From: Karstenula rhodostoma CBS 690.94
Taxonomy: Eukaryota > Ascomycota > Dothideomycetes > Pleosporales > Didymosphaeriaceae
NCBI GenBank assembly: GCA_010093485.1
Contig: MU001510.1
Span: 1,091,347 to 1,133,296, forward strand
DNA length: 41,950 nucleotides
Direction: 5' to 3'
In this document: piece after piece, positions 1 through 13,600 of the stretch
How the letters are laid out: every line of letters starts with the position of its first letter
How positions within the stretch are numbered: position 1 is the first letter of the stretch
Notes under the pieces: generated by a model
What the model was told of the DNA's origin: nothing
Database searches by the model: none
Seen by the model: only the letters and a program-made list of their open reading frames with translations
Program-made: the position numbers and the translations under genes

Positions 1-197
1 TCTATTAACTAATACTAATATTCTATTAACTAATACTAATTATTCTATTAATTAATATTTAATATTCTATTAACTAATACTAATTATCCTATTAATTAAT
101 ACTTAATATCCTATTAACTAATACTAATTATTTTATTAACTAATACTAATTATTCTATTAACTAATACTAATTATTTTATTAACTAATATCTAGTAT
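1..197. repeat. 22-bp satellite array 1, left of module A
   Basis: About nine degenerate units with a 22-bp period share the core CTATTAACTAATAC. The variable part alternates between TAATTA, TTAATA and CTAGTA. Variation between units is almost all C/T or G/A, as expected from RIP. The array runs off the left edge and ends at the sequence CTAGAAACTATAAT that opens every module copy. The same satellite precedes modules B and C, so it marks module boundaries. Confidence 0.9.
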
Positions 198-229
198 CTA
201 GAAACTATAATAGGGGTAGTTATAAAAGT

Positions 230-1801
230 TTAACTTTTCTATAGCCCCCCTTAGTATAATTTTTTATATATATCTAAACTTCTCTATTAACCCCTATTAT
301 AAGGTATATCCTTCTATATACTAATATTACTAAAACTTTTTTTTTTAATAGTATAATATATTAGTTATAGACCTCTTACTAAGTTATATCTCGCTAAGTT
401 ATTATTTAATAGTTTCTTTAATAATAATTTTTTAGAAGATAGTCTATTTATTATATAGATAATATATATATCCTTAATTATTATAAAACTTTTAAATACC
501 TTTTTATTATATTTTATAATTATATCTATCTAGAAACTAAACTATATTATAGTTATACCTCTTTTAATATATATATTTAAAATAGTATTCTAAAGTAAAA
601 TTATAAATATTTTAATTTTAAACTTTATTCTTAGTATATACTACCTCTTTTTTATTTTTAACTATTTTCTAAACTTTTTTTATATAGATAAATTTATATA
701 CTTTATAGCTTCTTCCCCTTTTACTATATAATATAAAATTCTAAATAAGTATTTTTTTATTATAATTATATAATCTCTTTCTTATTTATTAAATAATACT
801 TTTTACTCCTATACTATTATTTCTACTACTTTAAATTCTATCTAAATTACTATTTATATTTATTACTACCTTATCTCTCTAATAATTCTAATAGTCTAGC
901 CCTACTTTACTATTATATATAGTAATATAAACTTTACTATATTCCCCTTTATAAGACTAGACTCTATATATATACCTCTTAAATATTATAATAATACTAG
1001 CTAGTTTTATTTTTAATTTATATTATTTTCTCTATTTTTTTTAAATAATATACCTTTCTTTATTATAAGTTTACTTACTCTATTTTCTATATTAGTAAAA
1101 AAAATTTTTTCCTTTTTATACTATACTCTCTATATCTATAGTACTATTTTCTAATTTTATAAATAATCTATTACTTTAATTACTATAGCCTTATTAATTA
1201 TACTACCTATTATATCTATACCTACTTTTAATAAACCCTAAATAAACTTTTTATATTTCTACTTCTTTTTATTTATTATAATATTTTTAGTTATTATAGT
1301 AAATAAGTTTTATATATTTACTATCTTTTATATTATTATTTCTTTTAACTTCTATTTTAGTCTTTTATTTACCTCTTTTATACTAGTTTCTTTTAATTAC
1401 TTCTTCTTTTTTTTTTTTATATCTTAGTTCTCCTTTTTATTATTTTATTTTTTAGTATATTTCTTTTTAGTACTAATCCTACTAGTATTTTTATATACTT
1501 TTCTAATATTAGTTTTTTTATTTTTTACTATCTAACTCTTATATTCTTATATAATAAACTAGATAATATTTTTTTTTAAAATATATTAATATATTTATTA
1601 TATTATATTCTCTAGTATAGGTATTATAAAGATATTATTAGTAGAGCTATTTTTATTATATATTTCTCTATATATAGGGCCCCTAGAATATATAGTTTTA
1701 TATATATACTATAGTATATTTAGTAAATTACTTTTAATTAGTTCCTTTTTTTTATAAATATCTAATAGTATATATACTATTATTACTAATATATTTATTA
1801 T
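230..1801 (-). pseudogene. Unrecognised Lys-rich protein, module gene 1, copy A
   Basis: This is the copy A version of the minus-strand reading frame described in full for copy C (27783-29354). Landmark spacing is the same and the stop codon is in the same place. Because CpT and CpC sites are also hit here, the forward strand looks almost like a T-tract between about 1370 and 1450, which is the lysine-rich part read in reverse. Every expected Met, Gln and Trp codon seems lost, so this copy cannot be functional. No domain was recognised. Confidence 0.5.
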
Positions 1802-1875
1802 TTAATACTAGTAACTATATTATTTTTATTATATACTAATATATAATATTTTTCTAGTTTAGTTTAGTAATTATC

Positions 1876-1973
1876 TAATTTTAGTCTAGATTATAGCTAA
1901 AATTAAATAGTACTATATATTCCCTCTACTTTAGTAGCCTACTAATTTTAATCTAGATTAGGGCTAAAATCGA
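1876..1973. promoter_or_regulatory. Palindrome pair in divergent promoter, copy A
   Basis: Two interrupted palindromes, TAATTTTAG...GCTAAAATTA (1876-1905) and TAATTTTA...TAAAAT (about 1943-1973), lie between the divergent gene 1 and the helicase gene. One arm of each has RIP mismatches here; copy C keeps a perfect 10-bp arm pair. Being conserved in all copies between divergent genes makes a shared regulatory site plausible, but the function is inferred. Confidence 0.45.
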
Positions 1974-1993
1974 GACTACTTCCCTTATCTATT

Positions 1994-4900
1994 ATAATCT
2001 AAGTAATATTTATTTATTTTAATAAAGCTTATAATTTTATATTCTATATATTATATTACTATACTTTTTTTTTTAATAAGATATTTTTTTACTTTAGTAG
2101 AGAGTACTATAATACTATTATACCTAAATAAAAATATAAAATCTAAGAGTTAATTAATAATCTATTTAATAATTTTTTTTTTTTATAAAACTATAAGAAC
2201 TTTATTATCCCTACTAAGATTAAAATACTTTATTCTAGTCTACTAGTATATAGTAATAGCTATTACTATAATATATATAGCTTAATTATTATTAGAATTA
2301 CTATAAAGTATAATATATTTATCTATTTATATAATAATTATATAATTTATAGTTATTTCTATAATAGTATAATTAAATACTATTTCTAGTACTCTAATTA
2401 TATTAGAATAGTTATAAGCTAATAGTTTTTTTTTTTTATTCTACTACTATTTACTTACCTTAGTATAATTTACTAATTTAAGGTATCTTCTACTAGTATT
2501 ATAGAAACTCTACCTAAGTTATATAATACCCCTATATTTCTAATTAATTTATATTTTAATTTTTATTATTTTTAATCTATATTATTTCTAGCTAAGTTTA
2601 TTATTTCTACTATATAACTAAATTATAGTATAGCCTTTTTTCTAAAGTTCTAGCTATAATATACTTTAATATAGATATAATATATATAGGAATAATAACT
2701 ATAATTTATATTTAGTATATCTTTTATATTTATAAATCTATAGATAGTATATACTAGATTCTTAGAGATTTTTACTAATATTATTATATAGTAAGTATAC
2801 CTAGTATTTATTACTATATTTAAAGCTAAATTTAAACTTAAGCTTTTCTATCTATATACTATTATAAAGAGTATAGCTTATATATAGTAAAATATAATAA
2901 TAAAAACCTCCTACTTTATATAAATCTAAATAATATAGAAGTATAAATATAATATTTCTATAATTTCTATTAAATTTTACTAAAACTTTATTTTTTATTA
3001 TATTAATCCTTTCTAGAAAATCTTCCTTTTTTTCTTTTATACTTTATTTTCTAGGGCTATATAACCTAAGACCCTTTATTTATAAAAATATTAGTAACTA
3101 GCTTAGAAATAAATTATAATCTATCTAAATATAATAAAAATTCTCCCTACTATTAAAAAGTACTATAACTATATATATTTAAACCTATTTAAAGAATATT
3201 ATTATATTTTCTAGCTTTCTTTACTAGAATAAACTAGTTAGTTTACTTAGTTTAAACTTATTTTTATTATTCTAGTAGCCTTTCTTAGTCTCTCTTCCTA
3301 AAATAATAGATTTTAAGAGGCTTATAATTTTACTATTAATATATTAGCCCTTAAAAAAATATATAAATTTACTAGTCTATAATATTTCTAAAATATACTT
3401 TTTTATATAGTATCTATAAAGACTCTAGATTATTTTAATTCTAATTTATTAGTTTTTTAAAAGAAGGCTAGCTTTTTTATTACTAAACTAAATAATTATA
3501 AGATAGAGAATTAGAATAGAGAACTATATAATATATTTAAAATATAAATATATAACTATTTTATTATAGAGTATTTTATCTCTATAAATTAGTTTATTAA
3601 TATAGTATACTTCCTTAGTATCTTTTAATATAGGAAGAATTTAGATACTTTTATCTACTAGAATAGAAATAGTATAATTATTTATAGAATTAAAATAGAC
3701 TTTACTTTATTTTTTTTTATAGTAAGTAATCTATTTAAGGAGGTATTTATCCTTTTCTACTAGCTAGTATTTATATAAATATAAATAGGGCTACCTTTTA
3801 TTCTATAGAATATACTAAAAAAAGATTTAAAAAATATAACCCCTAGTTTTAATATTTTTAATATAAATAATCTATAACTTAAATATAGTACTAGTTTTAT
3901 TATTTAATAATTTTTATAGTTATTTAATATAAAGGGCTCTAAAAATTATCTATTTACTAGTATTAAAAATTATATCTAGGTATAGTAGTATTATAACCTT
4001 ATTTAAAAATTTTTTAGTATACTTTTAAATTTTATATACTTTATAAGTGGCCAGTCTAACTATAATACTAAGATATTAAGCTTATAATTTAAAAATAGTT
4101 ATATAACTAGTATTTAGAATATATTTCTTTATAATAGTTTTATTACTATTATTTCTTAATACTATAAGGGCTATAATAGAGATAAGTTTATAAAAACTAT
4201 TTACTATTTTTTTTTTTATAAAGTAGATAGCCTTTTAGTCTAGTATATCTAGCTTATTTATCCTTTCTACTTTATTATATAGGGATAAATTAATAAGAAA
4301 ATATATAACTATTATTATAATTAAACCTAGAACTATCTACTTTAGCTAGACCTATTTAGTAAGTAATAAATTACCTCTTAAACTCTTAATTATATTATAA
4401 GGTAGGTAATACTTTATTAAATAAAAAAAGAAATTAATATTAATATAATATACTATCTCTTTATTACCTTTAGTAGAAAACTTTCTATTACTAATTACCT
4501 ATTATAGGAATTATTAAAAAAGGAGGTTAATAAGATAATAAATAAAATAGAGGTAAAAGTCTATAAAATATAAGCTAACTATTTACTAGAAATAACCTAT
4601 ATAATTTATATTCTAGATATTTTAAAAATTTTTACTTATAAGTTTAATAATTTAGAGGTATATTTTAAGATATCTACTAAGTAGTATAAGACCCTAGGGT
4701 TCCTTTTAATTTAAAAGAAAAAGGCCCTCTAGAAAGCTAAAAAAGCTATTTATTCTAATTATCTAGATATTAATATAGTATAACTATTATAAAAGAATTT
4801 TAAAAAGTTAGTCTAGTTTAGAAAATAATAAAAATAAGCTCTCTATATAATTTTAATAAAGAAGAGTATAATTATCTATATTATAGATACTAGGTCTAGT

Positions 4901-7327
4901 AAAAATCTTTTTTTTTTTCTTTTTACCTATTTTTTAGACTATAATTAGACTATTATTATTATTCTACTAGTAGTATTTTACTTTAACCTTTTTTATTATT
5001 ATTTTAAATTATAGATTAGAGCTACTATATAGTAGTAAAAAGTATATAATAAGTAAATATCTATTATTTTAGTAATTTCTAAAAGTATTTTAAATAATTC
5101 CTTTTAAACCTATATTACTAGATAGAAAGTATTAGAAATATTAAAAAAAATTATAGTAAATAAGTTCTACTATATTATCCTTTTAAATATAATTTATTAC
5201 CCTTACTTTTATAATTTTTATATATTTATTAAATATTATATTTCTTTTATACTCCTCTTTATAACCCTACTACCTACTAAATAAAGCTAAGCCTTTTAAT
5301 TTTTTTAATTTTTTACTAATATTATAACCTTTAGAAAGTCTACTATTTAGTTTAAAATTTAGTATAAAATTTATATCTTATATATAATAAATATAGACTC
5401 TATAATAACTATAATAGAATATATTAAAAAGGTTTTTTAATTATATAAAAAATTTTTTATTTATATTAATCTTATTATAATTATAAATATACTAGCTCTA
5501 TAACTTAACTATTCTAAGTACTATAAAAAAATAAAAAAAAAAAAAAAATTTATAAGTCTAGTATAATTCTAGACCTTAGAAATAAATATTATAGTAACTA
5601 TAAATATCCTTATAAAAGGTTTAAATATACTAGATATATATATAATACTATATTTTATATTACTAATAAACTTCTATAGTCTTATCTAGATAAATAAATA
5701 AATTAGTTAAAATAATAAATCTAGTTTTATTAGGCTAATATTAGTAGATACTATCCCTAATATATATTTTAATAAGGCTAGTAATATAGTAAAAATACCT
5801 ATTCTTATTTATATATAATTCTAGTCTCTAAATAAAATCTATTATTATATTATTATTAATAGTTTCCTAAATAATAATACCTTAAAAATAATATATACCC
5901 CTTTTAAGTAACTTTATAATATTTATATACTAAGATTCTATCCTTTTATATAAACTAGCTTTATTTAGATATTATAAATTTTCTAGCTAAAGAAATAACT
6001 ATTAGTAGTACTAATATTAATATTAATATATTAGGGCCTATTACCTTTATATACTCTAATACCCTATAACTATACTTATAAAGATATAATAATATCTATA
6101 AAATAATCTTTTTTTTAAAATAAGTTTATATCTATATAACTCTAATATACTACTCTAATTTATAAATAGTAAACTCTCTATTATATATATCTTTTACTTT
6201 TACTAAATAAAAAAGAAAACTTAACTTCTTTATATAAAATACTAATAATACTAGTAAGTTATATACTAAATTATTTTATAATAAATTATCTATTTATATA
6301 GTCTACTAGAGGCTATACTATATTACTTATTTTATTAAAGAAGACCTATTTAAATATAAACGGGATTAGTATACTAATACTAATAATAACTAAGCTAAGT
6401 ATATTAGAAATACTATTATAATCTATTAGTATATTATAGATAATAAATAAATAAAAAGTAACTACTAGTTTTATTTAATATTTACTAATTACTATCTAGA
6501 GTAGATATTTCTAGAAATAAATAAAGTAAGAACTATTTTAGTCTAATAAGGTTTTTATATTAATAAATATATAATTTATAATACTTAAATTATCCTTTAA
6601 AATAAATATAAAGCTACACGCTCTAAATAGATTAATAAAATTAAGAAAATAAAAAGAGATAAATAAAATATAAACTTATTATATAATTTTAGAATATATT
6701 TTATAAAGGTAGTCGATTTTAGAAATAATTATAAAATAGAGAGGATTATTTTAGAATTAAACTAGATTATAAAAATATACCTTATATTAAAATAATATAA
6801 CTAACTATTTCTACTATATATCTAAGATAGGGACTAGAATATAAAAGAACTAGATATATAATAAAAAGGATAATAATATTATATATTTATATTTTATTAA
6901 GTTAATAACTAGATAATATATAAAGAATACTTTTATAAAGAAATATAAATAAATTAATATCCTATCTAATTCTAGATAAAGTATAATTATTTCTTATTTA
7001 GATTTTTTATTTAAATAACGCGCTAGTTATATAATATAGGCTTAGTATAAATAAATAAATAAAATATTTAAATAAAATATATATTATTTAAACTTTTTAT
7101 CTTTTTTATTTTCTACTTTTATTTATTCTATTTTTTAATACCCTTTTATTATCTCTACTATAGTTTTTATTTCTATTACTTTTAGCTATTATAATATCTT
7201 TAGTATTATAAATATAATAACTAGCTAGATTTAACTAAAAGAAATACTAGATATACTAAATTTTTTTAAAAATTTCTAAATAATATAGCCCTAGTTAATA
7301 GGCTATCTTTAACTAAATAAGTAATAA
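1994..7327 (+). pseudogene. OrsD-like/RecQ-type (telomere-linked-like) helicase, copy A
   Basis: This is the copy A version of the helicase described in full for copy C. The inferred start is the ATA at 1994, taken as a mutated ATG followed by the same codons as in copy C. Walker A is at 4886-4906 and reads D-T-R-S-S-K-N, a damaged form of G-T-G-S-G-K-S. The DEAH-type box has lost its first Asp (GAT to AAT). The frame keeps the exact start-to-Walker spacing of 2,892 bp, so RIP rather than indels killed it. A TAA-TAA pair at 7322-7327 is the likeliest end. Confidence 0.7.
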
Positions 7328-7502
7328 ACTAGAAACTTTTCTATAAATCTCTATAGTAATTATTAATTTAGTATAAATTAGAATCTATTATAATAGAAAT
7401 TAGTTTACTAATATTATTTAGTATATAGTCTTTTTTTTTTTTTACTATTTCTTCTTTTTTATCTATAAAACTATACTAGTTTAATATATTTATTATATTT
7501 AC

Positions 7503-7712
7503 TATTACTATATTTTTATACTAATATAGGGAGGATATTAAAAAGTTTTTTATATATTTCTATATATCTATAATTATTATACTTTTATACTAGTTTAAAG
7601 GGAAATATTAAAAAGTTTTTTATATATTTTTATATATCTATAACTACTATACTCTTATACTAGTCTAAGGGAGAATATTAAAAAGTTTTCTAAATACCCC
7701 CTATATACCTAT
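7503..7712. repeat. Three 70-bp direct repeats before the SNF2 gene, copy A
   Basis: The string ATATTAAAAAGTTTT recurs at 7535, 7605 and 7675, exactly 70 bp apart, each time after TATACTAGTNTAA and a G-rich run. The block fills most of the 400 bp between the helicase end and the SNF2 start. I see no coding signal in it. Confidence 0.9.
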
Positions 7713-7770
7713 AATATATTATCTAATATAGAAATCTCCTTTTTTAGTATTCTAGATTTAGAGAAGTATA

Positions 7771-7775
7771 TTAAT
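7771..7775. repeat. Target-site duplication, left (TTAAT)
   Basis: TTAAT directly precedes the left LTR. The same five bases follow the right LTR at 15864-15868. Modules B and C have a single TTAAT at the matching place (26949-26953 and 35325-35329), so the empty site is present in this window. Confidence 0.95.
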
Positions 7776-8021
7776 TATAAGGGTTAATTTAACCTAAGGT
7801 TAAATTCCCTTATAGAATATTTATCTACTTTTAAGCTTAGGCCTTATCTAGTAGCCTATATATAGATTAGTTAGTAGATCTTAAATACCTAGTATATAGA
7901 GAGTCCCTCTCTAGAACTCTCTCTATTTTAGTATCTTAAGTTTAGTCTTAATTTATATAGTTTCTTCTATCTATCTAATTCTAAGAGTATTTACCCTATT
8001 TAGCTATATTCTAGCCTTATA
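7776..8021 (+). repeat. 5' LTR (246 bp)
   Basis: The LTR starts TATAAGG and ends CCTTATA, a perfect 7-bp inverted repeat that was presumably TGTAAGG...CCTTACA before RIP, the usual TG...CA ends. Compared with the 3' LTR I count about nine differences, all C/T or G/A, and no indel. I could not match the next bases (8022 on) to a tRNA primer-binding site, perhaps because RIP changed it. Confidence 0.95.
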
Positions 8022-8520
8022 TTAAATTTAAAACCCTTTCTTTTAGCTAGAAATTAGTAACTATAATATCTACCTTTAGCTCTTTAGATATAGAAAGGTT
8101 TACTAAAATTCTAAATTTTTTTTAGATTAGCTATTAAGGTACTAGAACGTCCTCTAAAATCCTTATTAAAGGCTAGTTATTAAAATACTAGAATATTTTC
8201 TAAAGTTCTTATTAAAGGCTAGCTATTAAGATACTAGAATATCCTCCTAGATTTTTTAAACTCCCTTAAAGACCTATTAATATTAGGTACCTTTAGTAGA
8301 ATTAATTACTATAAAGGTTAAATCCCTTTTAGGTAGAAGTATATACCTATTATAGGTATACTAAAAATAATATATATACCCTTAGTAAATAGGCTTAAAA
8401 TAAAACTAACTACCTACTTATTACTTATATCTTACCTACCTAAACCTACCTTTTACCCTTATAGTAAATATTAATTTATATAATATTTCTATCTTAGATA
8501 GCCCTCTCTTTCTATCTACT
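8022..8520 (+). other. Retrotransposon 5' leader with 46-bp tandem repeats
   Basis: This is the untranslated leader between the 5' LTR and gag. At about 8130-8265 it contains nearly three copies of a 46-bp repeat. TACTAGAA recurs at 8140, 8186 and 8232, with TTATTAAAGGCTAG closing the first two. No convincing gene was seen. Confidence 0.75.
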
Positions 8521-10660
8521 TTACCTCTAAATAGCTCTATACCTATTATACTACTACCTATAACTAAGTATATAAAGATAAAACCTCTAGTATCTAAGTA
8601 ATTTATTAATAGGGACCTAATACTTTTCCCTTAAAGCTATACTAGAACTTACTCTATAAGCTATACTATTAAAGTAATAGTAGCTTTTAATTTTAGTAAA
8701 GAAGACTTTAATAATATTTTAAAGGTAAATAACTCCTATTATAGTATAATAATAGGTAAGATACTATATATACTATTCTAAGATTACTTACCTATTCTAA
8801 TATAAGAATAGGTACTAGTAGCTAAAGTCTCTAATATATAACCTCCCTATAAGCTAAAAGACCTACTCTTTTAAATTAAACTTTTTCTACTAGAACTAGA
8901 TATCTAGCTACCTAAAGGTACTAAAGAATATCTAGCTAATATTAATAAGATTAAGAAGGAATTAGGCCTTTATTAGAATCCTAAAACTAGAAACTATAAG
9001 GAGAAAGAAAATAACTTTAAGGCTAGTCTATAGGTAGCTAGACTATAAGAGCTAGAGGAAGTATTTAAACTATATATAGCCTTTACTAATATTAATATAA
9101 TTATTCTAGACCTAATTACTTTAGATAGAAAGTACCTAGAGACCTTAAACTACTAAGGTCTAGAGTTTACTATTACTTCTAATATATATATAGGCTATAT
9201 TAAAACTAATATAGCCCTATTTACTATAAAGTTATAGCTTATAACCTTATTCTATTATATATATAAAGTATAGGACTAGTAATAAAAGCTAGTCTAGTAA
9301 AATATTAATCTAAATAATAAAATTAATATTATAATAGACTTCTAGATATAGACTTAAAAGGAAAATAGTTATCTATAAACTAAAATTATAGAACTAAAGA
9401 AAACTATTAAGGCTAAGAATTAACTAATATAGGTAATAATTAGTAACTTAAATAATAATAATAGTTTTAAGTTACTCTACTAGTTTAGCACTTCCTCTAT
9501 TAAGCTAGTACCTATTATTAAATATAATACTAAACTAGTTACTCTAAAGATAGATAGTTAGTAAGGTATAGACTATTTTACTATAGGTTAATATATTCTA
9601 AAAGTAAATACCCCTAGTAAACTTTTCTATAAAGTACTAAACCTTTATTATATAAAGTACCAAGCTTACTAGAGTAAATACCTATCCCCTAAGGTTCTAG
9701 ACCCTAATAAGTTTAATAGTAATAAAACTTAGTTTAAGCTATAGTTCTATTTACTAGAGGTTAAAATTAAGTCTAATATAAACTACTTTTAGTAAGATAC
9801 TTCTAAAGAATATACTATAGCTATTACTAATTATATTAATATATAGCTAGAAGGCTATACCTTTAAAATTTTTAATACCTAGAAATAGTAGTAATTAACT
9901 ATATCTCTTATAGATTTATATAACTATCTTTAAGCTATATTTATACTACTAAACTAGGATATTAATACCTATACTAACCTCTAAAAGATAACGCTTCTAT
10001 CTAGAGAAAATATAAACTTATTTATTATATAGTATAATATATTTATAAACTAGGCTAGATTTTATTCTAATAATTCTAAAGAGATACTCTATAAGAAGCT
10101 CTATATAAAAGTTACTAACTAGTTTATCTAAAATACTATTAACCCTATTATAGACTATAATAAATTTTATATTATTATCTATAAGCTATATAAAGCCTAT
10201 AAGCGCGACTATTAGGCTAACTATAACTAACTTACTCCTTCTACCCCGCGCTATTATAAGGAGTTTTTATTATAAATAGTTACTTTAGCCCTTTATTATA
10301 CTATAGGACTACCTAAAAATACTATAATAGAATTAGCTCTAAAGTACTAATCTATTAACCCTAGATATAGATACTCTAGAGAGTAGTATTATAAGAATTA
10401 GATATATTATAACTACCTCTTTAAGAACTATATCTACTATAATTACCCTATTAAACCCTATAATAGGTATACTATTACTACTATTATAAAGGTTTAAAAA
10501 GAGAATAAGGCTTACTTTTTTCTAGAATCTAGTAATAAATATACCTCTAATAAAGACTCTAAGTTAGACTTTAAGTTAGAAAACTAGAGGTATTAGTTAA
10601 CTCTAGACTAGTACCCCTAATAGAAGTAATAGGTATAGAACTAATTAATCTATAGAAGCT
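8521..10660 (+). pseudogene. Retrotransposon gag (capsid/nucleocapsid)
   Basis: A single frame is open from about 8521 to 10660 apart from TAA/TAG at likely Gln/Trp codons, about 710 codons. The first third, to about 9500, is Lys/Glu-rich. The middle reads like a retrotransposon capsid: a Pro/Asp-Lys-Phe-Asn-Gly-Asn-Lys type start near 9690, followed by helical segments. Near the C terminus, 10405-10446 has four Tyr codons spaced as C-X2-C-X4-H-X4-C, which is a CCHC zinc knuckle whose Cys and His codons all became Tyr by RIP. Pol lies in the -1 frame relative to gag. The start is uncertain because ATG codons are lost. Confidence 0.75.
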
Positions 10661-13600
10661 AGTATTCTACCCTAAAAAGTATTATACTAATTCTAAAGGT
10701 ATTTAAATTCCTAATTTATTTAGGGGAATACCTTTTATACTTTTTATAATATTTTAAAATAATAGATATAAGGTTTATATATATAGTCTTATTAATTCTA
10801 GTATATTTATATATAATCTTATCGCCTTATAGCTAGAGAAAGTACTAAGGTACTAACTTAGTATTAAGTTAATATAGCTTAAATACCTAATTCCTTTTAA
10901 AAGTTTTACTAGTAAGAAGGCCGTCTTAGTTAATTACTACTTTTAAGTAGTACTTAATATTAATAGATACCCTATAACTATATAGTTTATCCTATATAAA
11001 ATAGGAAACTATAACCTTATTATAGAATAAAAATTCTTTAAGAATACTAAAATACTAATTAATTATTATAACTAGTACTTAAGATAGTTAGATAATATAC
11101 TATTATAAGTTATTACTCTACTTATAGTACTATACTACCTACTCCTACTAGTTAATAAAAAATACTAGTTTAATACTAACTAATAGGATACTAACTTTAA
11201 AAAGGAGGATATTTAACTTTAATAAGTATAATTACTCTATAGAGAACGCTCCCCTATAAAGGAGTTTAAAATCCCTATAAAGTTTATAATATTATTTATC
11301 TCTCTAGTATAGGCTACCCCCTAGAATTATAGTAATTATTAACTATCTTTAATAGAGCCTATCTTAGATAAGGACTTTATTATAGTATACTATATATCTT
11401 TAAATAAGGATAGTAATAAAGCTAAACTATTAAAGTCTAGAGATAAGAGTTAGTAATTAGCTAAGCCTAGTATTAAGAATAATACCTTAGTATATAGATA
11501 TAGTAATAAATTACTATATAATAATAAATTATTATTAGGGGAATTAACTACCTCTACTAAGCCTAATTCTATTAGAGACTCTAGTAAATAAGCTACTAAG
11601 AAACTCTTATAAGAGCTAAGAATTAAACTAAAAAACTATTTAAAGGATTAAGTTATTACTACCTTCTACCCTATAGAGTAGCTTTAATATAAAAAAGATT
11701 TATATAAGATAAATAAAATACTATCTAATCTAGGGCCACTAACCCTAGAGAAACCCCTTAAGTATTAAATACTAATAAGGGAATAACTTTTTAAGGCTAG
11801 TATTAATATTTTAACTATTTCTACTATAGCGTTTATAGTTAGTATATAAAATATAGAGATTAGCTCTATTAGTTAATATAAGTTACTTAAACTTATAGAA
11901 GCTAAGTATTATAAGAAGAAAGCTATAGCTAACTCTCTAGAAAAGTCTTAAGAATAACTACTAGTAGAATTTAAAGCTAAGCTTCCCTATTATAGATAGG
12001 TAGGGATAGATATTTCTTACTTTAGTAAATAAGAAGTAAATACCTTACCTCTATAATAGGAAGGTATTAACTATAATATTATCCTTACTAAGAATATTAA
12101 TACTTTAAAAACCTTCCTACTATATCCTATATCCCTTAATAAGCTAGAATTATTATACCTATATATTTAGAATATAATAAAGAAAGGGTTTATCTCTTCT
12201 AGTAATACTAGCTTTACCTCCCCTATCTTATATATAAAGAAGTCTAGAAGGGGGTAGTATCTTTATATTAATTATAGAAGGTTTAATAGTATTACTAAAA
12301 AGAATATTATTTCTATATTACTACTAGAGGAAACTCTTATATACCTATCTAGGGTATATATATTTACTAAACTAGACCTATAATAAGCCTTTTACTATAT
12401 ATAACTTATTAAATATACCTCTAACCTCTCTATATTTTAAATTTAATATAGTAATTTTAAATATAATATTCTTCCTTTTAGTATAACTAATAGACTAGTA
12501 TTATTCTAATACTTTATTAATATAATCCTAGCTAATATAATTAACTCGATTTATATAATTTATATTAATAATATCCTTATCTACTCTAAGGACCCCCTAG
12601 AGTATAAGGCTTATATATCTAAAGTTATTAAATAGCTAAAGGAGTACTACCTCTATTATAATATTAAGAAAAGTAAATTTACTATTTAAGAAGTTAAATT
12701 CCTAGGCTTTATTATTACTACTAATGGGATCTATAAGGACCCTAAAAAGAAAACTATAATATAGGACTAGAAAGAGTCTACTAGCCTTTATACCCTCTAA
12801 TCCTTTTTAGGATTCTATAACTACTATTAGACCTACCTTAAAAACTATAGATATATTATTTAACCCCTTACTAAGCTAACTAAAAAAGGTATCTAATATA
12901 AGTTTAAAAATAAGAAATATACTATTTTTTAAGCTATAAAGGATCTTCTCTACTTAGATAATTTTATTATATAGTACTCCCCCTACTATAAGACGCGAAT
13001 AGAGACTAATACTAGTAATAGTATTATTATAAAAGCTATCTTATAAATATAAAATAATAAAATCTAGAAACCTTTTAGTTTCTACTTATATAAAATAAAA
13101 CTAGTAGAGATAAATTATAATATTTATAATAAGAAAATACTCGCTATTATAGGTAGGTTATATATATAGTATACCTAGCTTATTAGTTTATAGTTAGAAG
13201 AGCTATTTACTATTATTATAGACTATTATATACTTAAATACTTCTCTATAAAGTAAAAACTTATACCCTACTAGACTTATTAGTTAGAAGTATTATCCTA
13301 GTATAACTATATAATTATATTTTACCCTAGATTAATAAATATTATAGCTAACACGCTATTATAAAAATAGAAAGAACTAGTTATATAGAAGGTAAAAGCT
13401 AAGTTAGTTTATATAATATACTTCTTCCCCTAATAATAGGATATCGCTAATAATAATACTAATAATAAGAATTATAAAATAGTAGTATTAGTTACTACTA
13501 CTAAGCTAAACTAGTAGAGTAGGAAGGCTAAATTATAAGACTCTCTTATTATACTAGTAGACTACCTACTTAAAGTAAATTATACTAACCTAACCTTAGA

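Noticed and set aside
190..2000. A second retrotransposon gag or pol on the minus strand
   Set aside because: The Lys-rich frame suggested a gag, but there is no zinc knuckle pattern, protease or RT motif, and no LTRs flank it.
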